In this document: one piece after another, positions 8,194 through 17,053 of the stretch | Position numbering within the stretch: position 1 is the stretch's first letter | Layout of the letters: each line of letters begins with the position of its first letter | Assembly: GCA_027486585.1 (NCBI GenBank) | Contig: JAIXOU010000090.1 | Span: forward strand, 1-37,949 | DNA length: 37,949 bases | DNA from: Verrucomicrobiaceae bacterium | GTDB lineage: Bacteria > Verrucomicrobiota > Verrucomicrobiia > Verrucomicrobiales > Verrucomicrobiaceae | Direction of reading: 5' to 3' | Notes under the pieces: generated by a model | Seen by the model: only the letters and a program-made list of their open reading frames with translations | What the model was told of the DNA's origin: nothing | Databases searched by the model: none | Position numbers and translations under genes: made by a program

Positions 8194-10728
8194 ATGAACC
8201 CTCCACGCCCATCGCCTGAAATCCGCGACCACGAGACCTTACGTCTCATTGGTAGAGGAGCTTACGGGGAGGTCTGGATGGCACGTTCGGTGACAGGTGC
8301 CCTGCGCGCTGTGAAGGTCATCTGGCGGGATGATTATGATCATGCTGAGTCCTTCGAGCGTGAGTTTGAGGCGTTGAAAAAATTTGAGCCCATCTCGCGT
8401 CGTCATCCCGGTCTGGTGCCGATTCTCCAGGTCGGTCGTAGTGATGCCCAGGGCTTCTACTACTATGTGATGGAACTGGCCGACGATCTGGAGACCGGAC
8501 GCAACATCGACCCTGATCAATACAAGCCACATATCCTTGGCTTACAGATGCGTCGTGAAAAGCGCATCAAAGCTGAGCGCTGCCTGCAAATCGGTTCCAA
8601 TGTGGCAGAGGGCCTGCATTACCTGCATGAGAACAAGCTCATCCATCGAGATGTCAAACCTTCCAACCTCATCTTTATCGATGGGGATTGCCGCTTAGCA
8701 GACATTGGGCTGGTCGCCTTACTCGGTCAGCGAAGTTTTGTGGGTACCGAAGGCTTTGTGGCACCAGAAGGACCAGGCTCACCTGAGTCCGACGTGTTTT
8801 CTTTGGGTATGGTTCTCTATGAGGCCAGCACCGGCAAGGATAGGCTAGATTTCCCAGACATCCCCTCATGCAGTGAGACAGGAGACGACCTGAATCTCTG
8901 GCAGCGCCTGCATCGGGTCATCTGCACGGCCTGCGCGCCTAAGGCTAAAGATCGCTACACCAGTGCTCATGAGATGTCTTTAGACCTGAAGGGAGAGACA
9001 CTCCCCTCAAAACGAAGAGCAGCCTGGCAGTGGGTAGCCGCGGCGGCTGTCATTTTGACTTCGGCTGTAGGCTTTGGCATGTGGCTGGCTCAAAGAAACT
9101 CTGGAGGCGATGTGATAGCCGTGCAGAAAAACATTCCCATGCTCCAGATTAAGACAGAGCCGCCAGGGGTGCATGTTTTTGCTGGCGAAGACGACCTGGG
9201 AATCACGCCCCTGAGGCTCAACCCTGAGGAAGGAATCGCCGTCATTTATCAACTGCGCATGCCTGGGCATAAGCAACTCGAAATCGAGCATACCGCTCAC
9301 CGAACTAAGCCCGCCGAGTATGACCTCGTCATGGAGGCCACCCGACTGCCACAGCCAGGAGAGCGATGGTCCAACAGTCTAGGCATGACCTTTAAACCTG
9401 CGCCTGGCGGTCATATCACGACTCAACCAATCGAGATCAAGCACTTCAAACGTTTCCTGGAATCCACGGGCCGCTCCTTTGAAGGAAAAGTGGTCCGGAC
9501 TGGCGCGGGAAAGGACAGCGCCTATTTCATTGTGGTGCCGGTAGGTGACTCCGAAGCCTTCCGCTATTGGCTCACTGACATGGACCGAGGTGCAGGCTTT
9601 TTAAGCCAGGAACATCATTATGAAGTCGAGCCCTTCTTCTATGTCGATAGTCCCAACACGACCAATGAGGACGCGCCAGACGAGCGTGAAGCAGAATCAG
9701 GTAACACCTCAGATGCAGCCGATTGGCAGGCTTTTCATCTCCGTCTGGAGCGGCAAACTTATGGCAGCGTCGTCATCCGCACCACACCCGAGAAGGTGCG
9801 TGTTTTTCAGCACGAAGAGTTTCTTGGTTACACGCCGCTGGAGTTGCCGCGCGTCCGCAGCGGCCAAACAGAGTATGAACTGAGAGAAGAAGGCTTTTCC
9901 GATGTCGTGCTTGAAGGCGAAGTCCGCTCAGGCGAGCTGCTGGAACTATTTTCAGATATGCAGACGCGTCAAGCAGTCACCTTTGGCCGTGAATGGAAAG
10001 CCAATGGACTCGGCATGAGATTTGTACCTCTAACTGACAGCGTCATGATCGCTGCGACAGAAACACGCCGTCGTGATTACATCGAATACGCAAAGGCCAC
10101 CAACAGCCAAAAACCTGGCAACATGGAGTCCGAAGGTAAGGGCGGCACTCAGCCAATTGTCAGCGTTGATCGTGAACAAGCTCGCGCCTTTGCTGCCTGG
10201 ATGACCGAACGCGAGCGTAATGCCGGCCTCATTGGCCCCAAAGACATCTATCGACTTCCGACCGATGAAGAATGGAGTCGTGCTGTTGGCTTACCGCTTG
10301 AGCGTGGTTCCACACCCAGTGAGCGCAATGGTCGTATTCGTGGCATCTATCCATGGGGCTTTGATTGGCCCCCACCGAACAATACTGACAACTTTGCTGA
10401 CATGAATGGCGCACGGAAAGCCAGCTTGGAAAATGTTATCCCAGGCTACCAGGATCGCTTTGCTCAGTTGGGCCCAGTTGCTGCTGCTGCCGCAAATGAT
10501 CGCGGAGTGATTGGCCTCGCAGGGAATGCCTCCGAATGGGTGGACAGCGACTTTGATGTGGTCAAAGGCAGTGATGGTAAAACTAAAAATGCTCTAGGCA
10601 CCGTCCGAGGCGGCAACTGGCGCTGTGCCAATCCAGATGAGCTACTCTCTTCAGCCCGTGCCGCAGTTCCAGCTGATACAAAACGCCCGACCATTGGCTT
10701 CCGTATTGTCTTAGAACGCCGAAAATAA
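8194..10728 (+). CDS. Ser/Thr protein kinase with PEGA and SUMF1-like domains
   Basis: Membrane-spanning Hanks-type kinase of 844 aa with an extracytoplasmic sensor part. Kinase domain: Gly-loop GRGAYGEVW (about 20-28), ATP-binding Lys in RAVKVIW, catalytic loop HRDVKPSN (His151), a DIG in place of DFG with the metal-binding Asp retained, and an APE-like APEGPGSPESDVFSLGM. These residues fit an active enzyme. One transmembrane helix follows at about 278-300. Outside it are a PEGA domain (about 315-380), a short SUMF1-like segment beginning NSLGMTF, a second PEGA domain (about 525-580) and a full SUMF1/FGE-like domain with YRLPTDEEW, GNASEWVDSD and VRGGNWR. I chose the ATG at 8194; one 14 codons upstream is also possible. 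The FGE-type Cys pair is not evident, so this domain is probably for binding, not catalysis. Confidence 0.92.
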   Translation: MNPPRPSPEIRDHETLRLIGRGAYGEVWMARSVTGALRAVKVIWRDDYDHAESFEREFEALKKFEPISRRHPGLVPILQVGRSDAQGFYYYVMELADDLETGRNIDPDQYKPHILGLQMRREKRIKAERCLQIGSNVAEGLHYLHENKLIHRDVKPSNLIFIDGDCRLADIGLVALLGQRSFVGTEGFVAPEGPGSPESDVFSLGMVLYEASTGKDRLDFPDIPSCSETGDDLNLWQRLHRVICTACAPKAKDRYTSAHEMSLDLKGETLPSKRRAAWQWVAAAAVILTSAVGFGMWLAQRNSGGDVIAVQKNIPMLQIKTEPPGVHVFAGEDDLGITPLRLNPEEGIAVIYQLRMPGHKQLEIEHTAHRTKPAEYDLVMEATRLPQPGERWSNSLGMTFKPAPGGHITTQPIEIKHFKRFLESTGRSFEGKVVRTGAGKDSAYFIVVPVGDSEAFRYWLTDMDRGAGFLSQEHHYEVEPFFYVDSPNTTNEDAPDEREAESGNTSDAADWQAFHLRLERQTYGSVVIRTTPEKVRVFQHEEFLGYTPLELPRVRSGQTEYELREEGFSDVVLEGEVRSGELLELFSDMQTRQAVTFGREWKANGLGMRFVPLTDSVMIAATETRRRDYIEYAKATNSQKPGNMESEGKGGTQPIVSVDREQARAFAAWMTERERNAGLIGPKDIYRLPTDEEWSRAVGLPLERGSTPSERNGRIRGIYPWGFDWPPPNNTDNFADMNGARKASLENVIPGYQDRFAQLGPVAAAAANDRGVIGLAGNASEWVDSDFDVVKGSDGKTKNALGTVRGGNWRCANPDELLSSARAAVPADTKRPTIGFRIVLERRK

Positions 10729-10742
10729 GGATGAAGGCGTGG

Positions 10743-11081
10743 TTAAGGCTTCTTTTTGCCACCAAAGAGACGTTTGAGCAGCCCATCTGATTTGGCTTTC
10801 TTGGGAGCCTCCGTTGGCGCGAGAGGAATTGGGCTACGATGAGATGACCTCGTGCCAAAGGACTCTGTCTCAGCCGATTGTTTGGTCTTTTCAAGGACCG
10901 GCTGCCACCAGGATGGATTTAATGTGCCAGCTTCAGCCCATAACTCCAGGCCCTTATGCCAGATAAGGGTATGCGCATAGATTTTGCCTGCATTGATGAG
11001 ACTCATCATGCCAGATTCATCCATCGGCCCCTGGGCGGCACCTTCATCATTATAAAACCATGTCATGGCAGAATTTGGCAT
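10743..11081 (-). CDS. GYF_2 (DUF4339) domain protein
   Basis: A 112-aa protein with one GYF_2 domain at the N-terminus: WFYNDEGAAQGPMDESGMM, then AGKIYAHTLIWHKGLELW. These small domains are thought to bind proline-rich peptides and are common in verrucomicrobial and planctomycetal membrane proteins. The rest is a disordered, basic tail ending in LFGGKKKP. It lies 59 bp after the secretin gene on the same strand and may be the last gene of that operon. An inner ATG at 11066 is an equally good start. The Gly/Pro-rich segment of the upstream secretin would be a possible ligand, but that is speculation. Confidence 0.75.
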   Translation of the reverse strand: MPNSAMTWFYNDEGAAQGPMDESGMMSLINAGKIYAHTLIWHKGLELWAEAGTLNPSWWQPVLEKTKQSAETESFGTRSSHRSPIPLAPTEAPKKAKSDGLLKRLFGGKKKP

Positions 11082-11140
11082 AAAACGACTCTTTTTTAAA
11101 CGCTGTATTTCCAGAATGATGCCGGAAATCCGCTCAGAAC

Positions 11141-13915
11141 CTAGCGCCTTGCACTTGGCTGTGGCGCGACGGCCTTGGGCACCTTGGTTTCACGGGAGAA
11201 GATACGAGAAAAGAAATTGCCTTTCTTTTTGGCAGCTTCCTGGCGGGCTTCTTCCTCTGTGTTGGATAATCGCATGGCATCTAAATCCACATTCTCAGGG
11301 AATTTTTCAGCCAAATCAGCGCCTACAGTGGTACGGTAATCTTCGCGAGTGGAGGTGACATTCAGAGCATCGTCTCCGCTCACGACTTGAGGTTGGATAA
11401 AGATAATCAGCTCTTTGCGAGTGGTCGAGTCCTTCCGCTGTTTGAAGAGATTGCCCACTCCTGGAACACGACTAAGGAAGGGTGTGCCAGAATTGCTTTT
11501 GTCATTAGTCTCAGATATCAATCCCCCCAAAACGATGGTATTCCGATCGCGAATGGTCACTGACGTGATGACCTGTTCAGTGCCGATGATAGGAACGGAA
11601 TTACCACCAATGACGGTCGAGCCTGTGACGGTATCATTGATTTGGGAAATGGTCAGATTGACTTCACCATCGTCATTAATTAGCGGCACAACTTCAAGCT
11701 TTAAGACAACATCTCTGAAATCAATGGTTGTGGTGACAGCGTTATTATTGCCTGCATTGAGATTCTGCACCGTTTGAGCCGGCACTGGAATCTGAGAACC
11801 GGAAGTGATCGTGGCCTTCTTGTTGTTTAAAGCAAAGACAGAGGGACGAGACAGCACTTTGAAGCGATTGGTCGTTTCCAATGCATTGAGGTATATCTCG
11901 AGGCTGTCGCCGATTTGACCATAGAGGTTTAACCCGCTTGCTGTTGTCGAGGTCGTGGACAGCACGGATCGTAAGTTTTGCCTCATATCAGTAAACGAAT
12001 TGCGATTCGTATTCAGATTGCCACCCACAAAATCATTTCCGTTGCCGTCCGAGTCTCTATGTTGGCTCAATAGATCGATACCAAGATTAAAACCGTCACC
12101 CAGAGTCAACTGACCAATGATCGTGGCTAGATAGACTTGAGCTGGTTTACGGTCGAGTTTATCCAGGAGGTTATTCACCTTTTCGATCTCCTCTTTGCGC
12201 CCGACCACAAGGATCGCATTGGCCATAGGATCAGCAATCACGCGGGTCTTTCCGACAAGCACTGATACAGGAGCATTGTCTTCGGATGGACCTTGGATCA
12301 CATCGGCTCTAGAGGTGCTAGTGCCGGTGGATGTACCACTAGCGGTATCTGAGCCCCCAGCGGAGCTTAAGACCTGACCTCCACGAGTTCCTGTCGTGCT
12401 ACGACCGCCTAGAAGCTGGCTGCTGCTGGAAGTTAACGCTTGCCCTCTTTGTTGCTGAATAGTGCCGCCGCCTGGCAGCTGTGTCGTTCCTCCGCTAGTA
12501 TCTTGCAGCAGATCGACCACGGCGCTGAGCACATCCACTGCAGCAGCGTATTTCATTTTCCGCTCATAGGGCAGTTCCACCACTAAAGGTTGATCAAATT
12601 CAGCAATCAGACTGGCAATGTAAGTGTAATCGGTGGGAGCAGCGACGACCAAAATTTGGTTCAACCGTGTATCTGCCACGACTTGCGCTGTTGGCTGTGG
12701 TGCCTGCGAATTTTGAGAGACTTGCTGGCCATTGGTCGGCGTTGGTCGGCTATTGCCAGCATTATTATCTTCTCTTTTTTCTTCACGCCGCTCTTCTTTG
12801 CTGCTGCGCCCATCATTGGCAGCACTACCGCGGATGGTATTCACACCCTTGGTTTCTTTTTCCTGAGCCTGCGCATTCAGGGTCGCCTGAATGATTTGAG
12901 CAATGGTTGACGCCTCGGCATAAACAACGGGAATAAATTTGGTAACCAAAGAAGACCCCGTGTCTTGCACATCCAGCGTTTCACGGATGTTAATCAGCTG
13001 CTTCACCACTGTGCTGCTTTCAGTAATCAACAGTCCCGGTGGCATCAGCACTGGAGTGATACGACCATAAACGCTCAGCCCGACATGACCCGAAAGCATG
13101 GCGCCAGCTTCCTCTGGGTCTAGGTTGTCTAGCTTCATGAAGTAACTCACGATAGTCTCTCCCTGAGGTAGGTCCTGAGGTGAGGTGTAAAACTGTACCC
13201 CATGAGAAAACTGCACCGCATTGGCACTCTGATTGCGGGCAGGCAGAATGCGTGCGCTCTTGCCATCAGGCTCCATGATGATCGCATAACCATTGGTGAG
13301 CAGTGTCGCTTCGATCAGCTTGACGGCTTCTGCTTTTTCGACTGCCTTTGGAGTCGCTAAACTCACGGGTGATCCTTCAAGAATATTGGTATCTTTAATC
13401 AATGTGACACCAGTCAAAAGCTCGTAAATGCTAAGCATGTCCATGACCGGATTGTTTGGGAACTGGAGGACAATTTTTTCGCCTTCCATGCGGATGGTCT
13501 GAGACAGTGCGCTTGTAGGATCGCCAGCGCCACCTTCACCACGACGGCGAAATCCACCGCCGGGGCCGCCAAATCCACCTCCACCGGGAGGCCCGCCCAT
13601 TCCTGGTCCAGGACCGCCCATGTTTCCCCCAGGAGGCCCACCCATTCCTGCTCCGGGTGCACCAGGAGGCCGTTCTCCTTCTACGGGGGGCGATGGCGCT
13701 GCTGTGGCAGGTTTAGCATCAGACTCAGCGGGTGCTGCTGTTTCGGCGGCGGGTTTCGGCACCTCCACAGCAGGAGCAGGATTTGTAGTCTCTGACGGCT
13801 TCACATCAGCAGACGCAGCGGGTACTGGCGCAGCGTTCTGGCCCTGAAGGCTGAGTGACAGGAGTGATAAAGTGCTAGCACAAAAAAGCAGAGATCGGAT
13901 TGACGAGAGATGCAT
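11141..13915 (-). CDS. Secretin, GspD/PilQ family
   Basis: Outer-membrane secretin that forms the exit ring of a type II secretion or type IV pilus-like machine (924 aa). The start at 13915 gives a signal peptide (MHLSSIRSLLFCASTLSLLS). A Pro/Ala-rich stretch and a Gly/Pro-rich low-complexity stretch with GGPPGG-type repeats (about 78-125) follow. Then come several N-domains with NQILVVAAP and NAILVVGRKEEIEKV (the N1/N2 KH-like repeats), and the C-terminal secretin domain with SRPSVFALNNKKATI, GSQIPVP, VVLKLEVVPLI and TIVLGGLISE, ending at KELIIFIQPQVV. It is the fourth gene of a minus-strand operon with pilM/N-, pilO- and accessory-like genes, in the order seen in the Akkermansia Amuc_1101-1098 cluster. 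Confidence 0.93.
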   Translation of the reverse strand: MHLSSIRSLLFCASTLSLLSLSLQGQNAAPVPAASADVKPSETTNPAPAVEVPKPAAETAAPAESDAKPATAAPSPPVEGERPPGAPGAGMGGPPGGNMGGPGPGMGGPPGGGGFGGPGGGFRRRGEGGAGDPTSALSQTIRMEGEKIVLQFPNNPVMDMLSIYELLTGVTLIKDTNILEGSPVSLATPKAVEKAEAVKLIEATLLTNGYAIIMEPDGKSARILPARNQSANAVQFSHGVQFYTSPQDLPQGETIVSYFMKLDNLDPEEAGAMLSGHVGLSVYGRITPVLMPPGLLITESSTVVKQLINIRETLDVQDTGSSLVTKFIPVVYAEASTIAQIIQATLNAQAQEKETKGVNTIRGSAANDGRSSKEERREEKREDNNAGNSRPTPTNGQQVSQNSQAPQPTAQVVADTRLNQILVVAAPTDYTYIASLIAEFDQPLVVELPYERKMKYAAAVDVLSAVVDLLQDTSGGTTQLPGGGTIQQQRGQALTSSSSQLLGGRSTTGTRGGQVLSSAGGSDTASGTSTGTSTSRADVIQGPSEDNAPVSVLVGKTRVIADPMANAILVVGRKEEIEKVNNLLDKLDRKPAQVYLATIIGQLTLGDGFNLGIDLLSQHRDSDGNGNDFVGGNLNTNRNSFTDMRQNLRSVLSTTSTTASGLNLYGQIGDSLEIYLNALETTNRFKVLSRPSVFALNNKKATITSGSQIPVPAQTVQNLNAGNNNAVTTTIDFRDVVLKLEVVPLINDDGEVNLTISQINDTVTGSTVIGGNSVPIIGTEQVITSVTIRDRNTIVLGGLISETNDKSNSGTPFLSRVPGVGNLFKQRKDSTTRKELIIFIQPQVVSGDDALNVTSTREDYRTTVGADLAEKFPENVDLDAMRLSNTEEEARQEAAKKKGNFFSRIFSRETKVPKAVAPQPSARR

Positions 13916-13970
13916 GAGATAGATCAAAAAAATGAAAAATGGGAGGTTAAAGCAAGATCAATCAGGCACA

Positions 13971-14621
13971 TCATTTGCCGCCTTTGTCCTCTTTTTCGAT
14001 CCGCTCAAACTCTTTGCGGATCACATTGCGGCGCTCTTCTTCAGGAGCATTGCGGAATTTTTCATCGCTGAACTTAGAGCGCATCATGTCACGAAATTTA
14101 TCCCGAGCTTTGTCAGAGAGAGCTTCATAGCGCTTGCGGTCTTCTTCAGAAGGCCCTTTTGAGCCTCCTTTAAACTTTTCGCCACCGCCGCCATCACCTT
14201 TACCACCTTTGTCCCCCTTGTCGCGCTTGCCATCGGCCTTCATGTCATCGGCTGTCAGACTGGCATAGCTCACTTTCACCTGCTCTCCACCGATGGTGAC
14301 CAGTGCTCGGCTACGGGTAATATCGGGCGCAGGCAGGGCTTCATTGAGCACCCATCCCTGAAAATTAGGCTCAGTCGAAACGAGGTGACTTTGTTTGGTC
14401 TCTTTATTGAAGAGCGTAGCGACGGGCTTGCCATTGATGTAGGCGATCCCCGTGAGCACCAGATTATCTGAAACATTCACCATCCGCGTGAAGGGTGAAC
14501 TGGCAGCCACTGAGGCCAGACTAGCCTGATCAAAAGCCTGCGGTAAATCGGGATCGGGATCTACCCCTAAAAGAGCAACCGGCAGGCTGGCGATGCAAAG
14601 TAGATAGCGTGACAATTTCAT
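13971..14621 (-). CDS. Periplasmic accessory protein of the secretin operon (Amuc_1099-like position)
   Basis: A 216-aa exported protein. The ATG at 14621 gives a signal peptide (MKLSRYLLCIASLPVALLG). The N-terminal half is a small beta-rich domain (VLTGIAYINGKPVATLFN, then LVTIGGEQVKVSYASL) that resembles PilP or GspC-like HR domains coupling the inner-membrane platform to the secretin. The C-terminal half is highly charged, with a Lys/Gly-rich linker followed by a helical Arg/Glu-rich segment. No domain is firmly recognised. It lies between the PilO-like gene and the secretin gene and is surely cotranscribed with them. The functional assignment rests on position and the PilP-like pattern. 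Confidence 0.75.
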   Translation of the reverse strand: MKLSRYLLCIASLPVALLGVDPDPDLPQAFDQASLASVAASSPFTRMVNVSDNLVLTGIAYINGKPVATLFNKETKQSHLVSTEPNFQGWVLNEALPAPDITRSRALVTIGGEQVKVSYASLTADDMKADGKRDKGDKGGKGDGGGGEKFKGGSKGPSEEDRKRYEALSDKARDKFRDMMRSKFSDEKFRNAPEEERRNVIRKEFERIEKEDKGGK

Positions 14622-14640
14622 GGCAGTCATAAAGATAAGG

Positions 14641-15192
14641 TTAGATGCCTGACTCAGGCTTGAACCAGCGAGCCAGAGTGAGGTTGCAAATCACCTGCGG
14701 AGTCTTTTCACGGGCCTTTGAGTCAATCTCGATCTCTAGCTGGCGGATGGCCTGGAATTTCTCTGGTGACTGCATCGTCCCGAGCCAGCCCAAAATAACC
14801 GCCTGATCCCCGCGTAACCGCATGGAAACAGTCACTTCGCGGTGACTCATCGCGGCGGGAGATAGCGGTGGCAGGGTCGGCTGCTCTGCGATCACGCCTA
14901 GATCCAAGGCCTGATTTTGCAGGTCTTCCAGCAGCTGCCCCTGCGCGCGCCCGAGGCTCTCTGTGCTAGGCATTTTCTCTATCAGCCAAGCCCGGCGCTT
15001 TGTCCAAAAGGCTTGATCTTTCAGCCAGGTATCATTCTCTAACTTTTCACGCTGTAAAACCGTGATCTTCTCCAGGGCCACTTTTCGGCGGCTTAAAAAA
15101 CTGTTGGTAACAATCGCCACCGCCATCAGCACAAGCACGCCCACGCATAGCAGAAGCAGGTTCTTTTCTCTTGGGGTAAGTTTGGCAGCCAT
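14641..15192 (-). CDS. PilO/GspM-like inner-membrane protein
   Basis: A 183-aa bitopic protein. A short cytoplasmic start (MAAKLTPREKNLLLLC) leads into one transmembrane helix (about 12-31). A coiled-coil-like segment (LEKITVLQREKLENDTWL) follows, then a compact alpha/beta periplasmic domain, with VTVSMRLRGDQAVILGWLGTMQ typical of the ferredoxin-like fold in PilO and GspM. In type IV pilus and type II systems this protein pairs with the PilN/GspL partner to form the inner-membrane platform. It lies 30 bp after the PilM/PilN-like gene. The name is inferred from topology and operon order. Confidence 0.78.
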   Translation of the reverse strand: MAAKLTPREKNLLLLCVGVLVLMAVAIVTNSFLSRRKVALEKITVLQREKLENDTWLKDQAFWTKRRAWLIEKMPSTESLGRAQGQLLEDLQNQALDLGVIAEQPTLPPLSPAAMSHREVTVSMRLRGDQAVILGWLGTMQSPEKFQAIRQLEIEIDSKAREKTPQVICNLTLARWFKPESGI

Positions 15193-15222
15193 GAGCAGTT
15201 TAAAAAGTCAGTCAGGGGTGAG

Positions 15223-16437
15223 TTACAGGGCCTTCCCCTGAGCGCGGAACTGGGCGGTTTTATCCTTCACCGTGGGCTGGGGTTTGGTCCAGGTGTAGCG
15301 GCTCAGGACGGGGTGCTTTTGCAAATCCTCGACAAATTGCACCGCCATCTGCGTATCACGCGCCTCACCTCGGATGTCGATCTCATTATCCTTCACCTCA
15401 AACTCACGGATCACGATCCCACTCGGTGGCATCAGCTTGGTCACTTCATTTAATAGCACCATGGCGTAGCGCTTGGGCTCGATGGCCGGAGCCAGAGCTT
15501 TCCACTGCTCAGCCGTCTTTTTCACCAAGGCTGCTGGTGTGGAGGTGTCCTCTACATCCGCTGTCAACTGCGCGGCGGTGCGCTCCAAATAAGTCAGATA
15601 AGCAAAAGCTAAAAACACCAGAGCTACCATCAGCAGGCCACCGAGAAGGCTAAAACGCAGCCACTTGCTGCGATTCACGGCACGTTTCTGCGCACTTCTC
15701 ACCGTCGCAGGCAGGAGCCTCGGCCAAGTCCGAGCATCCAGCTCCGCATTCGGAGGCAGTTGTGGCACCACACGCACAGGCAGTCCAGTCAGCGTGCCTA
15801 ATTCCTCACCGATTCCACGATCCCAGGAAGTTCCGACCAAGGTCACGCCTGTGATGAACCCCTGCCCAAGCTCCGCATCCAGTGTCAATTGCGAAAGCAC
15901 GATCTCATGGGCGATCTCTTCCCCAGAAATAGAGGCCGTGCCAAAGATGTGACTGTGATAAAGCTTCCCCTGATAGCCTACCGCCAGCACCGTCGATCCT
16001 GATTCCTCAGCGATCACCAAATGACCCGCAGGAAGCGTCAGCAGGCGCAGGGCCGCCGTGTAATCCGAGATCTGCGTCAGTGCCAGATCCTCAGGAAACG
16101 GATCAGCCAAAACATCCACACTGACCGTCGCAGTGGAGGCCGTTTGCGTCAGTAAATGCCAGCGGAAGTTCCGCTCCTCACCGCCTTGAAGCTTCAGTCC
16201 ACGGCGTTCCATCTGCGTGATGATGATCTGCTCCAGAACCGCATGATCCGTATTTGGCAGCACCAACCCAATCGTACGACAAGCCGCCGCAGGTAGCCCA
16301 ATCACCAGAGGCTTTCCCTGAGCCTTCACCTCGGTCGGATGCTCCACCGATTCCCCATGCGCAGCTAGCCGCGATTTCCAGACCCGCCATGAGGTATCAG
16401 GACTTGGAAGCAGTAGGGTGGCTGAGGCAAAAGACAT
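15223..16437 (-). CDS. PilM-PilN (GspL-like) fusion protein
   Basis: First gene of the secretin operon, 404 aa. The ATG at 16437 (MSFASATLLLPSPDTSW) is preferred over an upstream start at 16482. Residues 1 to about 255 form a cytoplasmic actin-like domain of the PilM/GspL type: HLVIAEESGSTVLAVGYQG, then GEEIAHEIVLSQL and VTLVGTSWDRGIGEELG. One transmembrane helix (about 262-284) is followed by a coiled coil and a PilN-like periplasmic fold (IVIREFEVKDNEIDIRGEA, then AVQFVEDLQKHP). The single chain therefore does the job of PilM plus PilN, as GspL does in type II secretion. No prepilin, ATPase or platform PilC gene is present in this window. Confidence 0.85.
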   Translation of the reverse strand: MSFASATLLLPSPDTSWRVWKSRLAAHGESVEHPTEVKAQGKPLVIGLPAAACRTIGLVLPNTDHAVLEQIIITQMERRGLKLQGGEERNFRWHLLTQTASTATVSVDVLADPFPEDLALTQISDYTAALRLLTLPAGHLVIAEESGSTVLAVGYQGKLYHSHIFGTASISGEEIAHEIVLSQLTLDAELGQGFITGVTLVGTSWDRGIGEELGTLTGLPVRVVPQLPPNAELDARTWPRLLPATVRSAQKRAVNRSKWLRFSLLGGLLMVALVFLAFAYLTYLERTAAQLTADVEDTSTPAALVKKTAEQWKALAPAIEPKRYAMVLLNEVTKLMPPSGIVIREFEVKDNEIDIRGEARDTQMAVQFVEDLQKHPVLSRYTWTKPQPTVKDKTAQFRAQGKAL

Positions 16438-17053
16438 GCAGAAAGGGAAACGTAACGGTAGGGCGTAAGCAGTAACGCACAAGAACCAAGGAAGTTGCGG
16501 AAAAGCAACGACATTGAGATTTAGATCAGTACTTATGCGCCCAAATTTTTAGAAAGGCAGGCCCCCGTCTCAAAGACGACTCAAATGGTAACTGAAACGA
16601 GGGCAGCGGGAATGAGTTTAAGCGGCTTGAAACACAGATTTTGACCTACCATTAAAGTAGGCAGCCGCCCCGTTATCCCTTGTCTTTGATTCCCTCGCCG
16701 ATCCAGTTTCCTTTTCAAATTTTGGGTATCTTCAATGCCTGGTTCATCACGCTTCAGAGACTTTATTTTGGAAGAGGTCTCGAAAAAGATTGCCTAATTT
16801 TGTATTTTTTCTTATTCTCTATTTAATTTCGGCTTATTTATGTCCTCGATCCTACCATCTAAGACAGCTCATCCAATACTTAGCGCCATAAAGTGTTATG
16901 CGGGTATGAGTCAGTTTATCTCTTGGTTCATGCAAGCATCAGCTTCAGCTGTAGCGGCAAGCCGGATGAAAGACCTACCCAAGAAGGGCCTCTACCCACG
17001 CCAAAACGGCTGGGAAAAACCAATTGGGGGTAAAAACCTGAGAAACGGGGGTG
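16438..17053. other. Gene-poor leader/intergenic stretch
   Basis: No convincing gene. The part next to 16437 should hold the promoter and leader of the minus-strand secretin operon, but I could not pick a convincing -35/-10 pair. The most structured portion is 16562-16671, listed separately. Open frames on both strands here have no recognisable domain and merge into the 21-bp repeat array. Confidence 0.6.
16562..16671. other. Inverted-repeat region, possible structured leader RNA
   Basis: Several nested inverted repeats lie close together. CCCCCGTCTCA (from 16562) pairs at 9 of 11 positions with TGAAACGAGGG (ending near 16603) and encloses the small hairpin GTCT-CAA-AGAC. AGCGGCT (about 16621) pairs with AGCCGC (about 16663) and encloses CCTAC-N7-GTAGG (about 16645-16661). 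On the minus strand this would be the 5' leader of the secretin operon, about 130-230 nt before its first codon. It does not match the consensus of any riboswitch I know. The pairing is seen directly; function as RNA is inference. Confidence 0.35.

Noticed and set aside
16562..16680. c-di-GMP (GEMM) riboswitch suggested by GGCAGCCG near a pilus-like operon
   Set aside because: The invariant GCAAAGC-type segment is missing and the orientation would face away from the operon.
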